Shown here: positions 37,801 to 45,391 of the stretch, piece by piece | Layout: every line of letters begins with the position of its first letter | How positions within the stretch are numbered: position 1 is the first letter of the stretch | NCBI RefSeq assembly: GCF_017051705.1 | Contig: NZ_JAFIDJ010000001.1 | Span: 496,001 to 560,000 of the forward strand | Length of the DNA stretch: 64,000 nt | DNA from: Algoriphagus lutimaris | GTDB lineage: Bacteria > Bacteroidota > Bacteroidia > Cytophagales > Cyclobacteriaceae | Direction: 5' to 3' | Translations under genes and position numbers: made by a program | Notes under the pieces: generated by a model | Database searches by the model: none | Told to the model about the DNA's origin: nothing | The model's input: the letters and a program-made list of their open reading frames with translations, nothing else

Positions 37801-38929
37801 AAAGCATGGCTTTGTCAATTACGTTATTACTTACTATTGCACCTGGAGCACCGTATTTAATATTGATACCATTATTGAAGGGGGAAAGTATTTGATTGTT
37901 TTGAATTACTAAGCCTCGGACATCAGCCGCATTGATTCCATTTTCACCTGCAAATTCCAATATGCTGTTTTCGACGGTGAAATTTTGACTTATAGAAATT
38001 TCAAAAATACTTCCATTTGAACCTTTAAAATGAAGGTTGGAGAATTTTAAATTATTGATGTATGGGCTATGTGTAACTAGGTTTTCAAGTGAGGAAACAG
38101 ATATGTTAACATTGGAAACATTGTATCCCGAAAGATTGATCGTGAATTTTTTGCTGTCTGGGTCATAAGCCCATTCACCAGCCTGATCCAATAAGCTGGG
38201 ATGGTTTTGAAGGAAATATCCATAGCCAGCTTGTGGTGCATAATGACTTTCATTTCCCTGAAAAGAAATAAAGTTACCTGAGATATAGTTTATTCTGTGC
38301 CTATCTATAATCCAATTATTTTTTCTTACCAAGACTTCACCTCCAGATCCATTATAAGGGATTCCTGTAGTGGAGGTAAACCCTGTTTGGCTTTGGACGG
38401 ATCCAATTTTTAAATATCCACCATTGCTTGCATTTGAATTAGGGTGCCTTCCTATTTCTTTGATTTGATTGTTTACCAAGACAACTTGTATTCTAGGCAT
38501 ATTGTAATTGCTTAGATCTGCTTGATAAAGCCCGTTTCCAATGGAAGTGAAATTGGAAATTGTAATCATGGAGGTAATAATTGGCTTAGCTCCAGTTCCA
38601 TAAGACGTGAAAACGATTGGGCTACCTGAGCCACCTGAATTCGCAACTTTTATAGTGCCGTAAAAGACTTCTCCGGACCTAAAAAGGATTCTATCTCCAC
38701 TTTTTAGTGTGGAAGAAATGGAATTGAGTTTGTCAATGGTTTTCCAAGGAGTCGAAGGACTTTGTGCTTGGGTTACCGACCGACCATCATCCCCGGAAGA
38801 GGTGGAGAAATAATAATCAGTAGCATAACTAATTTGAAGTTGAGAATAGAATAAAGTAACTAGAAATAATAATTTTAATAAAGTGCTCTTTTGAAAGAGA
38901 AAGGTTGGCGTAAAGGTTATTTTTCTCAT
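34895..38929 (-). CDS. Type IX-secreted right-handed beta-helix protein with four Ig-like repeats
   Basis: A very large surface protein. After a signal segment (LLFLVTLFYSQLQISYA) and TDYYFST comes a right-handed parallel beta-helix (about 320-620) rich in NN.I/F turns, then a jelly-roll-like part. Four tandem Ig-like repeats follow (about 848-1235), each with an F/Y-x-NWG signature. The C-terminal sorting domain (about 1272-1355) begins MGPNPTRDEVTLFF and ends GVYIIRVDFGNKGVQTKKLI, so export and anchoring go through the type IX system. Start chosen at ATG 38929, which matches its paralogue; ATG 38962 lies 11 codons upstream. It is convergent with the glycosyltransferase operon and paralogous to the damaged gene at 2783-5290. 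A glycan-binding or lyase role is plausible; no active site is identified. Confidence 0.88.
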   Translation of the reverse strand: MRKITFTPTFLFQKSTLLKLLFLVTLFYSQLQISYATDYYFSTSSGDDGRSVTQAQSPSTPWKTIDKLNSISSTLKSGDRILFRSGEVFYGTIKVANSGGSGSPIVFTSYGTGAKPIITSMITISNFTSIGNGLYQADLSNYNMPRIQVVLVNNQIKEIGRHPNSNASNGGYLKIGSVQSQTGFTSTTGIPYNGSGGEVLVRKNNWIIDRHRINYISGNFISFQGNESHYAPQAGYGYFLQNHPSLLDQAGEWAYDPDSKKFTINLSGYNVSNVNISVSSLENLVTHSPYINNLKFSNLHFKGSNGSIFEISISQNFTVENSILEFAGENGINAADVRGLVIQNNQILSPFNNGINIKYGAPGAIVSNNVIDKAMLFQGMAKSSDLAGIGIFIASDSDNSIVQKNRITNIGFNAIHFGGNYTKILNNYIDNFCLFKQDGGGIYNNSDGLIGRNNTGREISGNIILNGKGTKNGTIEEVDMAEGIYLDDNSAGIKIENNTIAFMTGKGIYLHNANNIEVLNNLFYRSKVQLQLTHDYYGDPNRNIRITGNQYSHVDELEEIYSAYSVIDDIGLVGSINSNYFLDPFNQDFFIHTRSSSDPAVGINRNLGNWASSFGYDTNSTKPSFDLSTTKVLSSSLIKQSNFNSGSGIISGLYNASSKVLSSGISGNTLVIYPNSSSSATAYIQIGAVNSGDKILMEFDMKGSPENKAIELFLEATFNVDKGKGNKIIATKSGTTHYKVFLDAKATKSTESIVMRIPSSAQEVYLDNIEISKVQTEEIPKENFVFFDYNASSSPVSVPLDGTYKNGKNQQFSGSVTIPAYGSVVLAKISNEGGSPENQLPTVTLTSPTQNQEFIMGVNTVQLAANASDPEGQIKSVEFYNWGNLVTTVTSPPYVFNWTNAEIGNYQVYAKVTDNANQTAVSQTIDFTVKNQSDEGPGFNAQMVSPSNNSVYEKGVNPVVLKTNATSSGLAIQKVEYFNWGFPILTVTSAPFEFAWSTIEPDNYKVFAQITDQSGKVYTTNEVTFKVTEGSEGGNPPVTIKMDTPFNGQTFTLGTDLVTLKALVSDPTQVKSLQFYNWGFPLVAANAYPYQFDWARIEEGNYKVHAEMVDINGNLIKSDPVSFKVIAGSGDTTPTVTMAQPYNGQQFVIGNDLVSLKANTNIDATRVEFFNWGFPLTTAPVSTKQFDWTRIEVGEYLVFVRITDKNGVTYDSEAVRFRVNSSSARTSDSENQLSVSSNSSTEIQSSVDNTINEVQIFDQSSIYGIKMGPNPTRDEVTLFFDDYPRNLDGEIKLIDTRGVELQSQKFSTNDGNVVFNVSSFPEGVYIIRVDFGNKGVQTKKLIKN
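35258..36421 (-). repeat. Four tandem Ig-like repeat modules
   Basis: Four units of about 90-95 residues within the beta-helix protein. Each holds, in order, a PxNGQ-like strand, a V-x-F/Y-x-NWG strand (FYNWGNL, YFNWGFP, FYNWGFP, FFNWGFP), a W-x-x-I/A-E segment (FNWTNAE, FAWSTIE, FDWARIE, FDWTRIE), and a YxVxxxxxD strand. They resemble Ig-like domains of bacterial surface proteins, with an unusually constant NWG core. Tandem duplication is the simplest origin. Confidence 0.85.
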
Positions 38930-38962
38930 ATTAGGCTGATTAGATTTTGTTTTTATCGTCAA

Positions 38963-39716
38963 AGTTTATTCCATAAGACAATAATTTTTTATGATTAAAA
39001 ATTTCCTAAAACATCCTCCCAACGATTTAATTATATTATTTATAATTCGAATATTAAGTTTGGTTTATTTCTAATTTTAGATTGTATTTTTCCGCTATGA
39101 TGACAATAGATAATCCTATTATTTTATTTATTTAGTTGGTTCGAAATTTTCTTATTGGTTTTATACAATGACTACTTGGAATTTTTCTTATTTAAATAGT
39201 TTAATTGTTTGTTTTATTAAAAATTAGAAATGTCAATAAAGAATAATTAATTAAAAAGCATTTATTTTAATTATTATGAGATTGTTATGAATTAATTCTA
39301 TATATCGGGTGTTATTATAACTGTTTATTTAGTGATTATTTGATCTTGATTTCAATAGAGGGGATCTTTGTGACTAAATATTCCACTTCATTTTTCGTTT
39401 TATTTCATTAGAAAGCGTCGTTTTTGAAGTCCATATCCTAAAGATTAATCAGTGGGTATATCTATAGGTATTATTTAGTTTTAAGGAAATGTAAAATATT
39501 TTTAGGTAAGCATTAAAAAAGTGCAGTTCGGTTGATATTTTATTTTGTAAAAATGATAAAATCAAAATAAAATAACTGGACTAGTAATAGCGTGAAATAA
39601 AATCTTATTTTTTTTATATACATGATTAAAAATGGTTTTTAAACCTAAAAAAATGTATATTGCATTACCTTTTAATGAGTTTAAAATAAATTTTTCTAAT
39701 TTTTAATAGAATAGAT
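38963..39716. promoter_or_regulatory. AT-rich divergent intergenic region
   Basis: About 750 bases between the divergent beta-helix gene and the WecG-type gene, with no credible coding frame. It should hold both promoters. The clearest structure is a perfect 12-bp inverted repeat at 39536-39574 (TATTTTATTTTG with CAAAATAAAATA, 15-base spacer). No convincing TAnnTTTG box was found by eye. Confidence 0.5.
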
Positions 39717-40484
39717 ATGGAAACGGTCAATTCCGAATTTTTAGGGTATTCCATGTATAATGGTAAGTTGATGGATATTTTGCTTAAAGGTAAAACCATA
39801 GTAAATACCCTGAATCAATACTCTTTTTGTTTGGCGGAAGAGGATAAAAACTTCAAAAATGCGCTCTTACAATCAGATGTGCTTTTGCCCGATGGAATCT
39901 CCATTGTCTTATCCGCTAAGTTTTTGAGCGGTAGTGAAATTCATAAAATTGCAGGGGCGGATTTGCATGAATTTATTTTAAAATATTTGAATAGTGTTTA
40001 TGGGAGCTGCTTTTATTTAGGTTCCAAGAATGAGACACTAGAGGTCATTAAGAGTAAAATTGTGGAGAAATTCCCCAATGTAAATTGTGGAAGTTATTCT
40101 CCTCCATTTAAAGATTCTTTTACTGAGGAAGACAATGATTTGATGGTTCAAAAAATCAATGAATTCAGTCCTGATGTACTTTTCGTGGGAATGACTGCTC
40201 CTAAACAAGAGAAGTGGGTTCATCAGAATAAAGATAGAATTCAGGCAACTTATATTTGTTCTATTGGAGCTGTCTTCGATTATTTTTCTGGTACAATTGA
40301 GAGACCAAATGATATTTGGGTAAAATATGGGTTAGAATGGCTGGGTCGATTCATGAAGGAGCCAAAAAGACTTTGGAAAAGATACTTTTTATATGGATTG
40401 ATCTATGTGAAATATATTTCACTAAATAAGTTTGTTAGATCTTTTAAACTTTTTAAACCGAATACAAATGTCGCTAACACTTGA
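39717..40484 (+). CDS. WecG/TagA/CpsF family glycosyltransferase (GT26)
   Basis: A 255-residue GT26 enzyme; family members transfer N-acetylmannosamine or a related sugar to a lipid-linked acceptor early in glycan assembly. Signatures are LLPDGISIV with the catalytic Asp, ALxSGSxIxKIAGADL-like sequence, FYLGSKNETLEVI, PDVLFVGMTAPKQEKW, and CSIGAVFDYFSGTIERP followed by the YGLEWLGRFMKEPKRLWKRY tail. It begins an apparent two-gene unit with the sugar-phosphate transferase at 40468, separated from the main operon by the antisense beta-helix gene. The two together probably start synthesis of a repeat unit, likely that of the main operon. Confidence 0.92.
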   Translation: METVNSEFLGYSMYNGKLMDILLKGKTIVNTLNQYSFCLAEEDKNFKNALLQSDVLLPDGISIVLSAKFLSGSEIHKIAGADLHEFILKYLNSVYGSCFYLGSKNETLEVIKSKIVEKFPNVNCGSYSPPFKDSFTEEDNDLMVQKINEFSPDVLFVGMTAPKQEKWVHQNKDRIQATYICSIGAVFDYFSGTIERPNDIWVKYGLEWLGRFMKEPKRLWKRYFLYGLIYVKYISLNKFVRSFKLFKPNTNVANT

Positions 40485-41157
40485 AAAATTCATTGCAATA
40501 GAAGATTTAAATAGAGATCGTGAGTTTATTTTAAACTCTTATTCTATTAATTATCTTGATTCTTCTCAAATTGCAGTTAAGAGATTGTTTGACCTAACAA
40601 TTTGCTTTTTATTTATTACCATTATTGGATGGTGGTTATTTATAATCATTTCTTTGCTTATCGTAATAGACTCTAAAGGTCCAGTGATATTTAAACAATT
40701 GAGGCATGGTAAAAACAATAGGCCATTCTATTGTTATAAATTTAGAACCATGAAATATAATCCTTCCAAGGAGTTTGCTCAGGCAAAGAAAAATGATGAC
40801 CGGATTACTAGGGTGGGGAGGTTTTTAAGAAGAACCAGCATGGACGAACTCCCTCAAGTATTCAATATTTTATTAGGAGAAATGTCTGTTGTGGGTCCTA
40901 GGCCCCATGCTTTAACCATGAATAGAGAATATTCTGTTCAAATTTCGAGGTTTATGTGTAGGCATTACGTAAAACCCGGAATCACAGGACTCGCACAATG
41001 TAAAGGGTATAGAGGTGAAATTAAAGATGATAAAGACATTAGATTTAGGCTGAGATATGATTTGTTTTACATTAAAAAATGGAGTGTGATGTTTGATTTG
41101 TATATCTCACTATTGACCTTTAAATGTGTTTTTTTTAATAATGAAAATGCTTATTGA
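40468..41157 (+). CDS. Initiating sugar-phosphate transferase (WcaJ/ExoY family)
   Basis: A polyprenyl-phosphate sugar-1-phosphate transferase of about 229 residues that would place the first sugar on undecaprenyl phosphate. One N-terminal membrane region (LTICFLFITIIGWWLFIII) is followed by the catalytic block: FKQLRHGKNNRPF, CYKFRTMK, RTSMDELPQVFNILLGEMS, VVGPRPH and VKPGITGLAQCKGYRG. This short form lacks the extra N-terminal helices of WcaJ. ATG 40468 is preferred; the frame is open to 40432 but that start lies deeper in the upstream gene. Either way the genes overlap (17 bases with 40468). A terminator follows at 41188. Confidence 0.93.
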   Translation: MSLTLEKFIAIEDLNRDREFILNSYSINYLDSSQIAVKRLFDLTICFLFITIIGWWLFIIISLLIVIDSKGPVIFKQLRHGKNNRPFYCYKFRTMKYNPSKEFAQAKKNDDRITRVGRFLRRTSMDELPQVFNILLGEMSVVGPRPHALTMNREYSVQISRFMCRHYVKPGITGLAQCKGYRGEIKDDKDIRFRLRYDLFYIKKWSVMFDLYISLLTFKCVFFNNENAY

Positions 41158-41187
41158 ATCTATTGTTTATAGTAACTTTTTGAATTG

Positions 41188-41222
41188 AGAGATGGTTAGT
41201 GTTTAACCATCTCTTTTTTTAT
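41188..41222 (+). terminator. Terminator after the initiating transferase
   Basis: A perfect 11-bp stem (AGAGATGGTTA with TAACCATCTCT), a 5-base loop and a run of TTTTTTT. It lies 30 bases after the stop at 41157. Confidence 0.9.
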
Positions 41223-41675
41223 AAACCAATAATTTTAAGTTTCAATTTTTAGGAATTTAATCCGAACCGATTTGAACCGTTAAATCCTGAGTTAAGTACC
41301 TCTCACTTCCATTTTGGAGTACAAAATAGTTTCCTACCGCTCAAATAATAGAAAAACAAATAATTAGGTGATTTGCAGTTTGCTTTTTATCTTAAACAGG
41401 TAATTTATTCATGTATTTTTATTTGAGGATTTATTCTTTGGAAAGGATTTGATGATGTATTTTTCAATTGATTCTAGATCCTTCCAAGATTGGTAGAAAT
41501 AGCAGAAATCTTATCGGAAATACATGCTTTTAATCGTTTGCATCTTGATCATTTATACTGAAACCACCCAAAATAGCCTCTTTGCTTGAAATGGTCCTCT
41601 TAATAGTATCGGTGGCCTATTTTAAGAAATCAAGGAGGCGTCCATAAAGACACTTATCCTTAAAAATTAACAATA
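41223..41675. other. Gene-free spacer
   Basis: About 450 bases with no recognisable gene. It leads into the oxidoreductase gene at 41676 and must hold its promoter, which I could not place. A short open stretch on the minus strand (about 41415-41520) looked faintly protein-like but is too short to call. Confidence 0.5.
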
Positions 41676-43019
41676 ATGAAGAAAGACTCATCTAGAAGAA
41701 CATTTATCAAGAAAACGGCAATTGCAAGTTCCGCGGCATTGATAGCTCCTACCATCATTCCCGCCTCGGCATTTGGTGCAAATGATAGAATTAATGCTGC
41801 TGTCTTAGGAATCAATGGGAGAGGCAACTCGCATATTCAAGGTTTTATGGCTCAAAAAGACGTTCAGGTAACGACTTTATGTGATCCTGATATGAATTTG
41901 CTTGTGGCTCGTCAAAAAACTTTTAAAGAGAAATATAACCTTGATGTAGCTGTTGAACAGGATCTAAGAAAGGTTTTTGATAATAAAGATATTGATGTAG
42001 TAAGTCTTGCGACCCCTAATCATTGGCATGCATTGGCAACTATTTGGGCTTGTCAGGCAGGAAAGGATGTGTACGTTGAAAAACCAGGTTCTCATAATAT
42101 CTGGGAAGGTAGGAAAATGATTGAGGCTGCCAATAAATACGATCGGATCGTACAGCATGGTGTTCAATTGAGAAGTTCTCCAGCTGTTCAGCAAGCAATC
42201 AAGTTAATGAGAGAAGGGTACATCGGTCGTGTTTACATGGCGAGGGGCCTAGTCTTTAGAATGAGAGGAGATATTGGAGATAAAGGTTTTGAACCGGTTC
42301 CGGAGGGTTTAGATTATGATTTATGGACTGGGCCAGCTCCAAAAAGGCCTTTTACTCGGAATTTGGTGCATTACAATTGGCATTGGAACTGGGATTACGG
42401 AAATGGAGATGTTGGGAATCAGGGAATACATGAAACAGACCTTTGCATGTGGGGATTGGATGTAGGTTTCCCTACCGAAATTACCTCTATGGGTGGGAAA
42501 TACCTTTGGGATGATAGTAAGGAAGTACCTGAAGTGTTAACTTCTATTTATAATTATCCTGAGGAAGGTAAAATTATCCAATTTGAGGTGAGACCTTGGT
42601 ACACCAATACTGAAGGGGGAGCTACTGTAGGAAATATTTTTTATGGTGATAAAGGATATATTGTAGTGGATGGTTATGATAAATTCAAATCCTTCTTGGG
42701 GCCAGATAGAACTCCTGGGATATCTGGAGATGATGGAGGAGAAGCTGCAACTGGAATGGACCGGGGAGCTGGAGGTACAGATGGACACATTGCCAACTTC
42801 ATAGAAGCAGTTCGGAAGCATGATCGATCTATATTAAATGGACCTGTGGAAACAGCACATTTATCATCTGGATTGGCCCATTTGGGAAATATCGCGTATC
42901 GATTGGGAAGAGTTTTACATTTTGATCCTCAATCGGAGAAATTTGTCAATGATCCAGAGGCAGATAAAATGCTGACAAGAAATTATAGACCGGGCTTTGA
43001 GGTTCCGGATATGGTTTGA
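41676..43019 (+). CDS. Gfo/Idh/MocA-family oxidoreductase with Tat signal
   Basis: A 447-residue NAD(P)-dependent sugar oxidoreductase-like protein, predicted to be exported folded. The N-terminus has the twin-arginine signal SRRTFIKKTAIASSAALIA followed by ASAFGAND. Then come the Rossmann segment INAAVLGINGRGNSHI, VSLATPNHWHA, and DVYVEKPGSHNIWEGRKMI with the EKP signature. Many such exported members occur in carbohydrate-use clusters of Bacteroidota; the substrate is unknown. It is a single transcript bounded by the spacer upstream and a strong terminator at 43055. It could belong to the GH109-like branch, but I see no basis to claim that. Confidence 0.88.
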   Translation: MKKDSSRRTFIKKTAIASSAALIAPTIIPASAFGANDRINAAVLGINGRGNSHIQGFMAQKDVQVTTLCDPDMNLLVARQKTFKEKYNLDVAVEQDLRKVFDNKDIDVVSLATPNHWHALATIWACQAGKDVYVEKPGSHNIWEGRKMIEAANKYDRIVQHGVQLRSSPAVQQAIKLMREGYIGRVYMARGLVFRMRGDIGDKGFEPVPEGLDYDLWTGPAPKRPFTRNLVHYNWHWNWDYGNGDVGNQGIHETDLCMWGLDVGFPTEITSMGGKYLWDDSKEVPEVLTSIYNYPEEGKIIQFEVRPWYTNTEGGATVGNIFYGDKGYIVVDGYDKFKSFLGPDRTPGISGDDGGEAATGMDRGAGGTDGHIANFIEAVRKHDRSILNGPVETAHLSSGLAHLGNIAYRLGRVLHFDPQSEKFVNDPEADKMLTRNYRPGFEVPDMV

Positions 43020-43054
43020 TAACCGCTTTACTTACTGTAGGTAAATACAAACTT

Positions 43055-43092
43055 CAGCCGTCAAGGCAATACCTTGACGGCTGTTTTATTTA
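43055..43092 (+). terminator. Terminator after the oxidoreductase gene
   Basis: A perfect 12-bp stem (CAGCCGTCAAGG with CCTTGACGGCTG) with a 5-base loop and TTTTATTTAT, 36 bases after the stop codon. Confidence 0.92.
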
Positions 43093-43190
43093 TATCAATG
43101 TTTATAAGAATAGGTAAAGGTGTATGTGATCGAATTGATGAAATGTCTTAAATATTTTTTAGAACTCCCTTTGATCTACTGTTTTGCCTT

Positions 43191-43613
43191 ATGAGATATC
43201 CATTATCTGTCTTGATACTTTTGACCTTCTTTGGATTCGGAAACCTGCTGTTTTTTTTCCAAGAAAGAACTTTAATTGATAATGATCAAAGTATTGATTT
43301 TTAAATTGTTAAATATAATAATCTAGAAACAACTTCCTTTTTAGGAGTGGGGCTGTGGGCCTGGGCTTTGCCTATGGATTATGACGGAGATGGGGATATG
43401 GACTTATTGGTGAATTGTGTAAATGTGTCTCTTTTTGAAAAAATCAGCCAAAAATCTGATAAGGTGATTTTTAAACATGGAGGGCCATTGTCAGATAAAA
43501 TGCTGGTAGTTCATACCACTAGTCCTACTTTTATCGATTGGAACAAAGAGGGTATCTGGGGAATTCTAGTAGGTGCTCAAGATGTGCATTTTACTACTTC
43601 GAGAGATAGTTAA
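43191..43613 (+). pseudogene. Remnant of an FG-GAP/VCBS repeat surface protein
   Basis: From ATG 43191 the frame gives a signal-like MRYPLSVLILLTFFGFGN, then a TAA at 43302, and continues in the same frame with GVGLWAWALPMDYDGDGDMD followed by LLVN, an FG-GAP calcium-binding repeat. It soon jumps to a piece resembling the far end of such proteins (HTTSPTFIDWNKEGIWGILV), and stops at 43613. Full-length relatives are several hundred residues, so both an in-frame stop and a large internal deletion have occurred. It sits directly before the DUF3748 gene. Translation from 43347 is possible but would give a fragment without a complete fold. Confidence 0.8.
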
Positions 43614-43615
43614 AA

Positions 43616-45094
43616 ATGAAAACTGGCTTTCTCCAAAATAGCTACAGGTTCACATTGATAGTTAAAGATCTTTCCAAGCTTTTGTGGCTTCTTTTAATTT
43701 ATACCCTTGTACTTTTGTGTGCTAGTTGGAATTCAAAAAAACAAAATGTGGACTTAAATCACGTATTCACCAACCCCATGGTGCTCCATGAAATTCAAAT
43801 GACTGAAGGACCACAAGGTCATTTTTTAAATCAAAGACAGGCGTTTTCTCCTTATGATCAATTTTTGGCTTTCGATAATAGAAACGAGGATTCCAAAATA
43901 GGGGAGAATGCTTCTATTCAATTTATAAACCTATTCACGAAAAAAGTGAGTACGGTTTATAAACTTGAAAATCAACAAAATTATGGTCCTGGAGTTGGTG
44001 CAGTGAGCTTTCACCCAAAAGAGAATAAGATCGTATTTATTCATGGATTAAGGAATGCTTCAGAAAAAAGGCCGTATTACATCACAAGACGTTTTGCCAT
44101 GCAACTTGATTTGGATGATGATTTGAATACTTTTCCATTGGATGCACGTGATGTTCAAGAGCCTTTTACTTTAGGGGCATTAAGAGGTGGATCTCATGCG
44201 TACTCTTATAGCTCTGATGGCCAGATGGTCAGCTTTACCTATAACGATGAAGTTTTAGAACAAGAAGCTCAAGTGAATCCAGAAGTAGTCGATTTAAGAA
44301 CTGTTGGGGCAATTTTGACTAATGAGCCTGTTTCAATTAATGGAAACGTAAATCATGAAAATTTCAATGGAAGTGGTTTTGCAATTTTATTGGCTGAGGT
44401 TACTGCTAACCCTGAAAAAGGTTCAGATCAAATAAGTAAAGCATACGAGGAGTGCTGGGTAGGAAAATCTGGTTACAAAAGGCAAGATGGAACCGTCCAA
44501 GCAAGAGCTTTGGCCTATTTGGGAAATGTGGTTTTAGAAAATGGTGAAAAAGCAACCGAAATCTTTATTTCTGATATTCCTGACGATCTTGAATTATTGA
44601 AGATTGGGGTTACAAGTGGGGCTAGGACGATTCTGCCCACAGTTCCTGAAGGTGTGAAGCAAAGAAGGCTGACCCATACTTCTACGCATACCTATCCGGG
44701 GATTCAAGGACCAAGGCAATGGCTCAGGAGCTCCCCTGATGGAAGCAAAATCTATTTTTACAAAAAGGATGAAAAGGGCATTGTTCAAATCTATTCGGTT
44801 TCACCTGCTGATGGCACGATCAATCAGGTCTCTTATAATGACTTTTCCGCTGACACCTCATTTGATTTAAGTTTTGATGGGAAGTATTTTGCTTATGGGT
44901 CAAAGGAATCTCTTTATCTTACAAAAGAAGAAGATGGGGAAACTATCCAAGTTTTGGCTGCTCCAAAAGATTTATCCCATGGACTCAGTAATATCAATTG
45001 GGCAAATACTACTTATCAATTGGCTTATAATCGAAAAGTGAATAGCCCAGAAGGTCCTTATTTTCAAATTTTCACATTATCTTTTTCTAATTAG
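43616..45094 (+). CDS. DUF3748 protein (YidR-like beta-propeller), probable lipoprotein
   Basis: A 492-residue protein similar to E. coli YidR in recurring segments: PGVGAVSFHPKENKIVFIHG, TLGALRGGSHAYSYSSDG followed by FTYND, AYEECWVGKSGY, FISDIPDD, and PEGVKQRRLTHTSTHTYPGI. Such proteins are WD40/TolB-like propellers of unknown function, often near sugar-catabolic genes. The N-terminus is hydrophobic and ends in LVLLCASWNS, which could be a lipoprotein signal, though the segment before it is unusually long. The start ATG lies 2 bases after the FG-GAP remnant. A carbohydrate-linked, extracytoplasmic role is inferred from context only. Confidence 0.85.
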   Translation: MKTGFLQNSYRFTLIVKDLSKLLWLLLIYTLVLLCASWNSKKQNVDLNHVFTNPMVLHEIQMTEGPQGHFLNQRQAFSPYDQFLAFDNRNEDSKIGENASIQFINLFTKKVSTVYKLENQQNYGPGVGAVSFHPKENKIVFIHGLRNASEKRPYYITRRFAMQLDLDDDLNTFPLDARDVQEPFTLGALRGGSHAYSYSSDGQMVSFTYNDEVLEQEAQVNPEVVDLRTVGAILTNEPVSINGNVNHENFNGSGFAILLAEVTANPEKGSDQISKAYEECWVGKSGYKRQDGTVQARALAYLGNVVLENGEKATEIFISDIPDDLELLKIGVTSGARTILPTVPEGVKQRRLTHTSTHTYPGIQGPRQWLRSSPDGSKIYFYKKDEKGIVQIYSVSPADGTINQVSYNDFSADTSFDLSFDGKYFAYGSKESLYLTKEEDGETIQVLAAPKDLSHGLSNINWANTTYQLAYNRKVNSPEGPYFQIFTLSFSN

Positions 45095-45391
45095 CCTCAA
45101 GGCCCATGGCGAATCTACATTAAAATTAAAGGATACGATTGCTTTCATTTTTTGTCTTGGAGGATTAAGTCTGGATTACTTGTCAGAAAGAAAGAAAATA
45201 GTAGAGGTGAATTTGAAAATTTTCAATTGACTTTTTGAATACACTAAAGTTGCGATTTTGAACCACATAGCCACTTAGCTTGATGGGGTAACTGCTCGTT
45301 GAGCTAGACTATTTGAAAAGAGGTTTTTGAAGGAAGGGATTTATTTTTATTTCCCCTATTATCTTTGGCGTTTCACATTAGAATATTCGTT

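Noticed and set aside
41415-41520. A short minus-strand open stretch (SWKDLESIEKYIIKSFPK)
   Set aside because: Roughly 30 codons without start or recognisable family in AT-rich DNA; not enough to call a gene.
45100-45230. A short open stretch (KDTIAFIFCLGGLSLDYL) after the DUF3748 gene
   Set aside because: About 45 codons with no start codon and no recognisable family; probably chance or too eroded to call.
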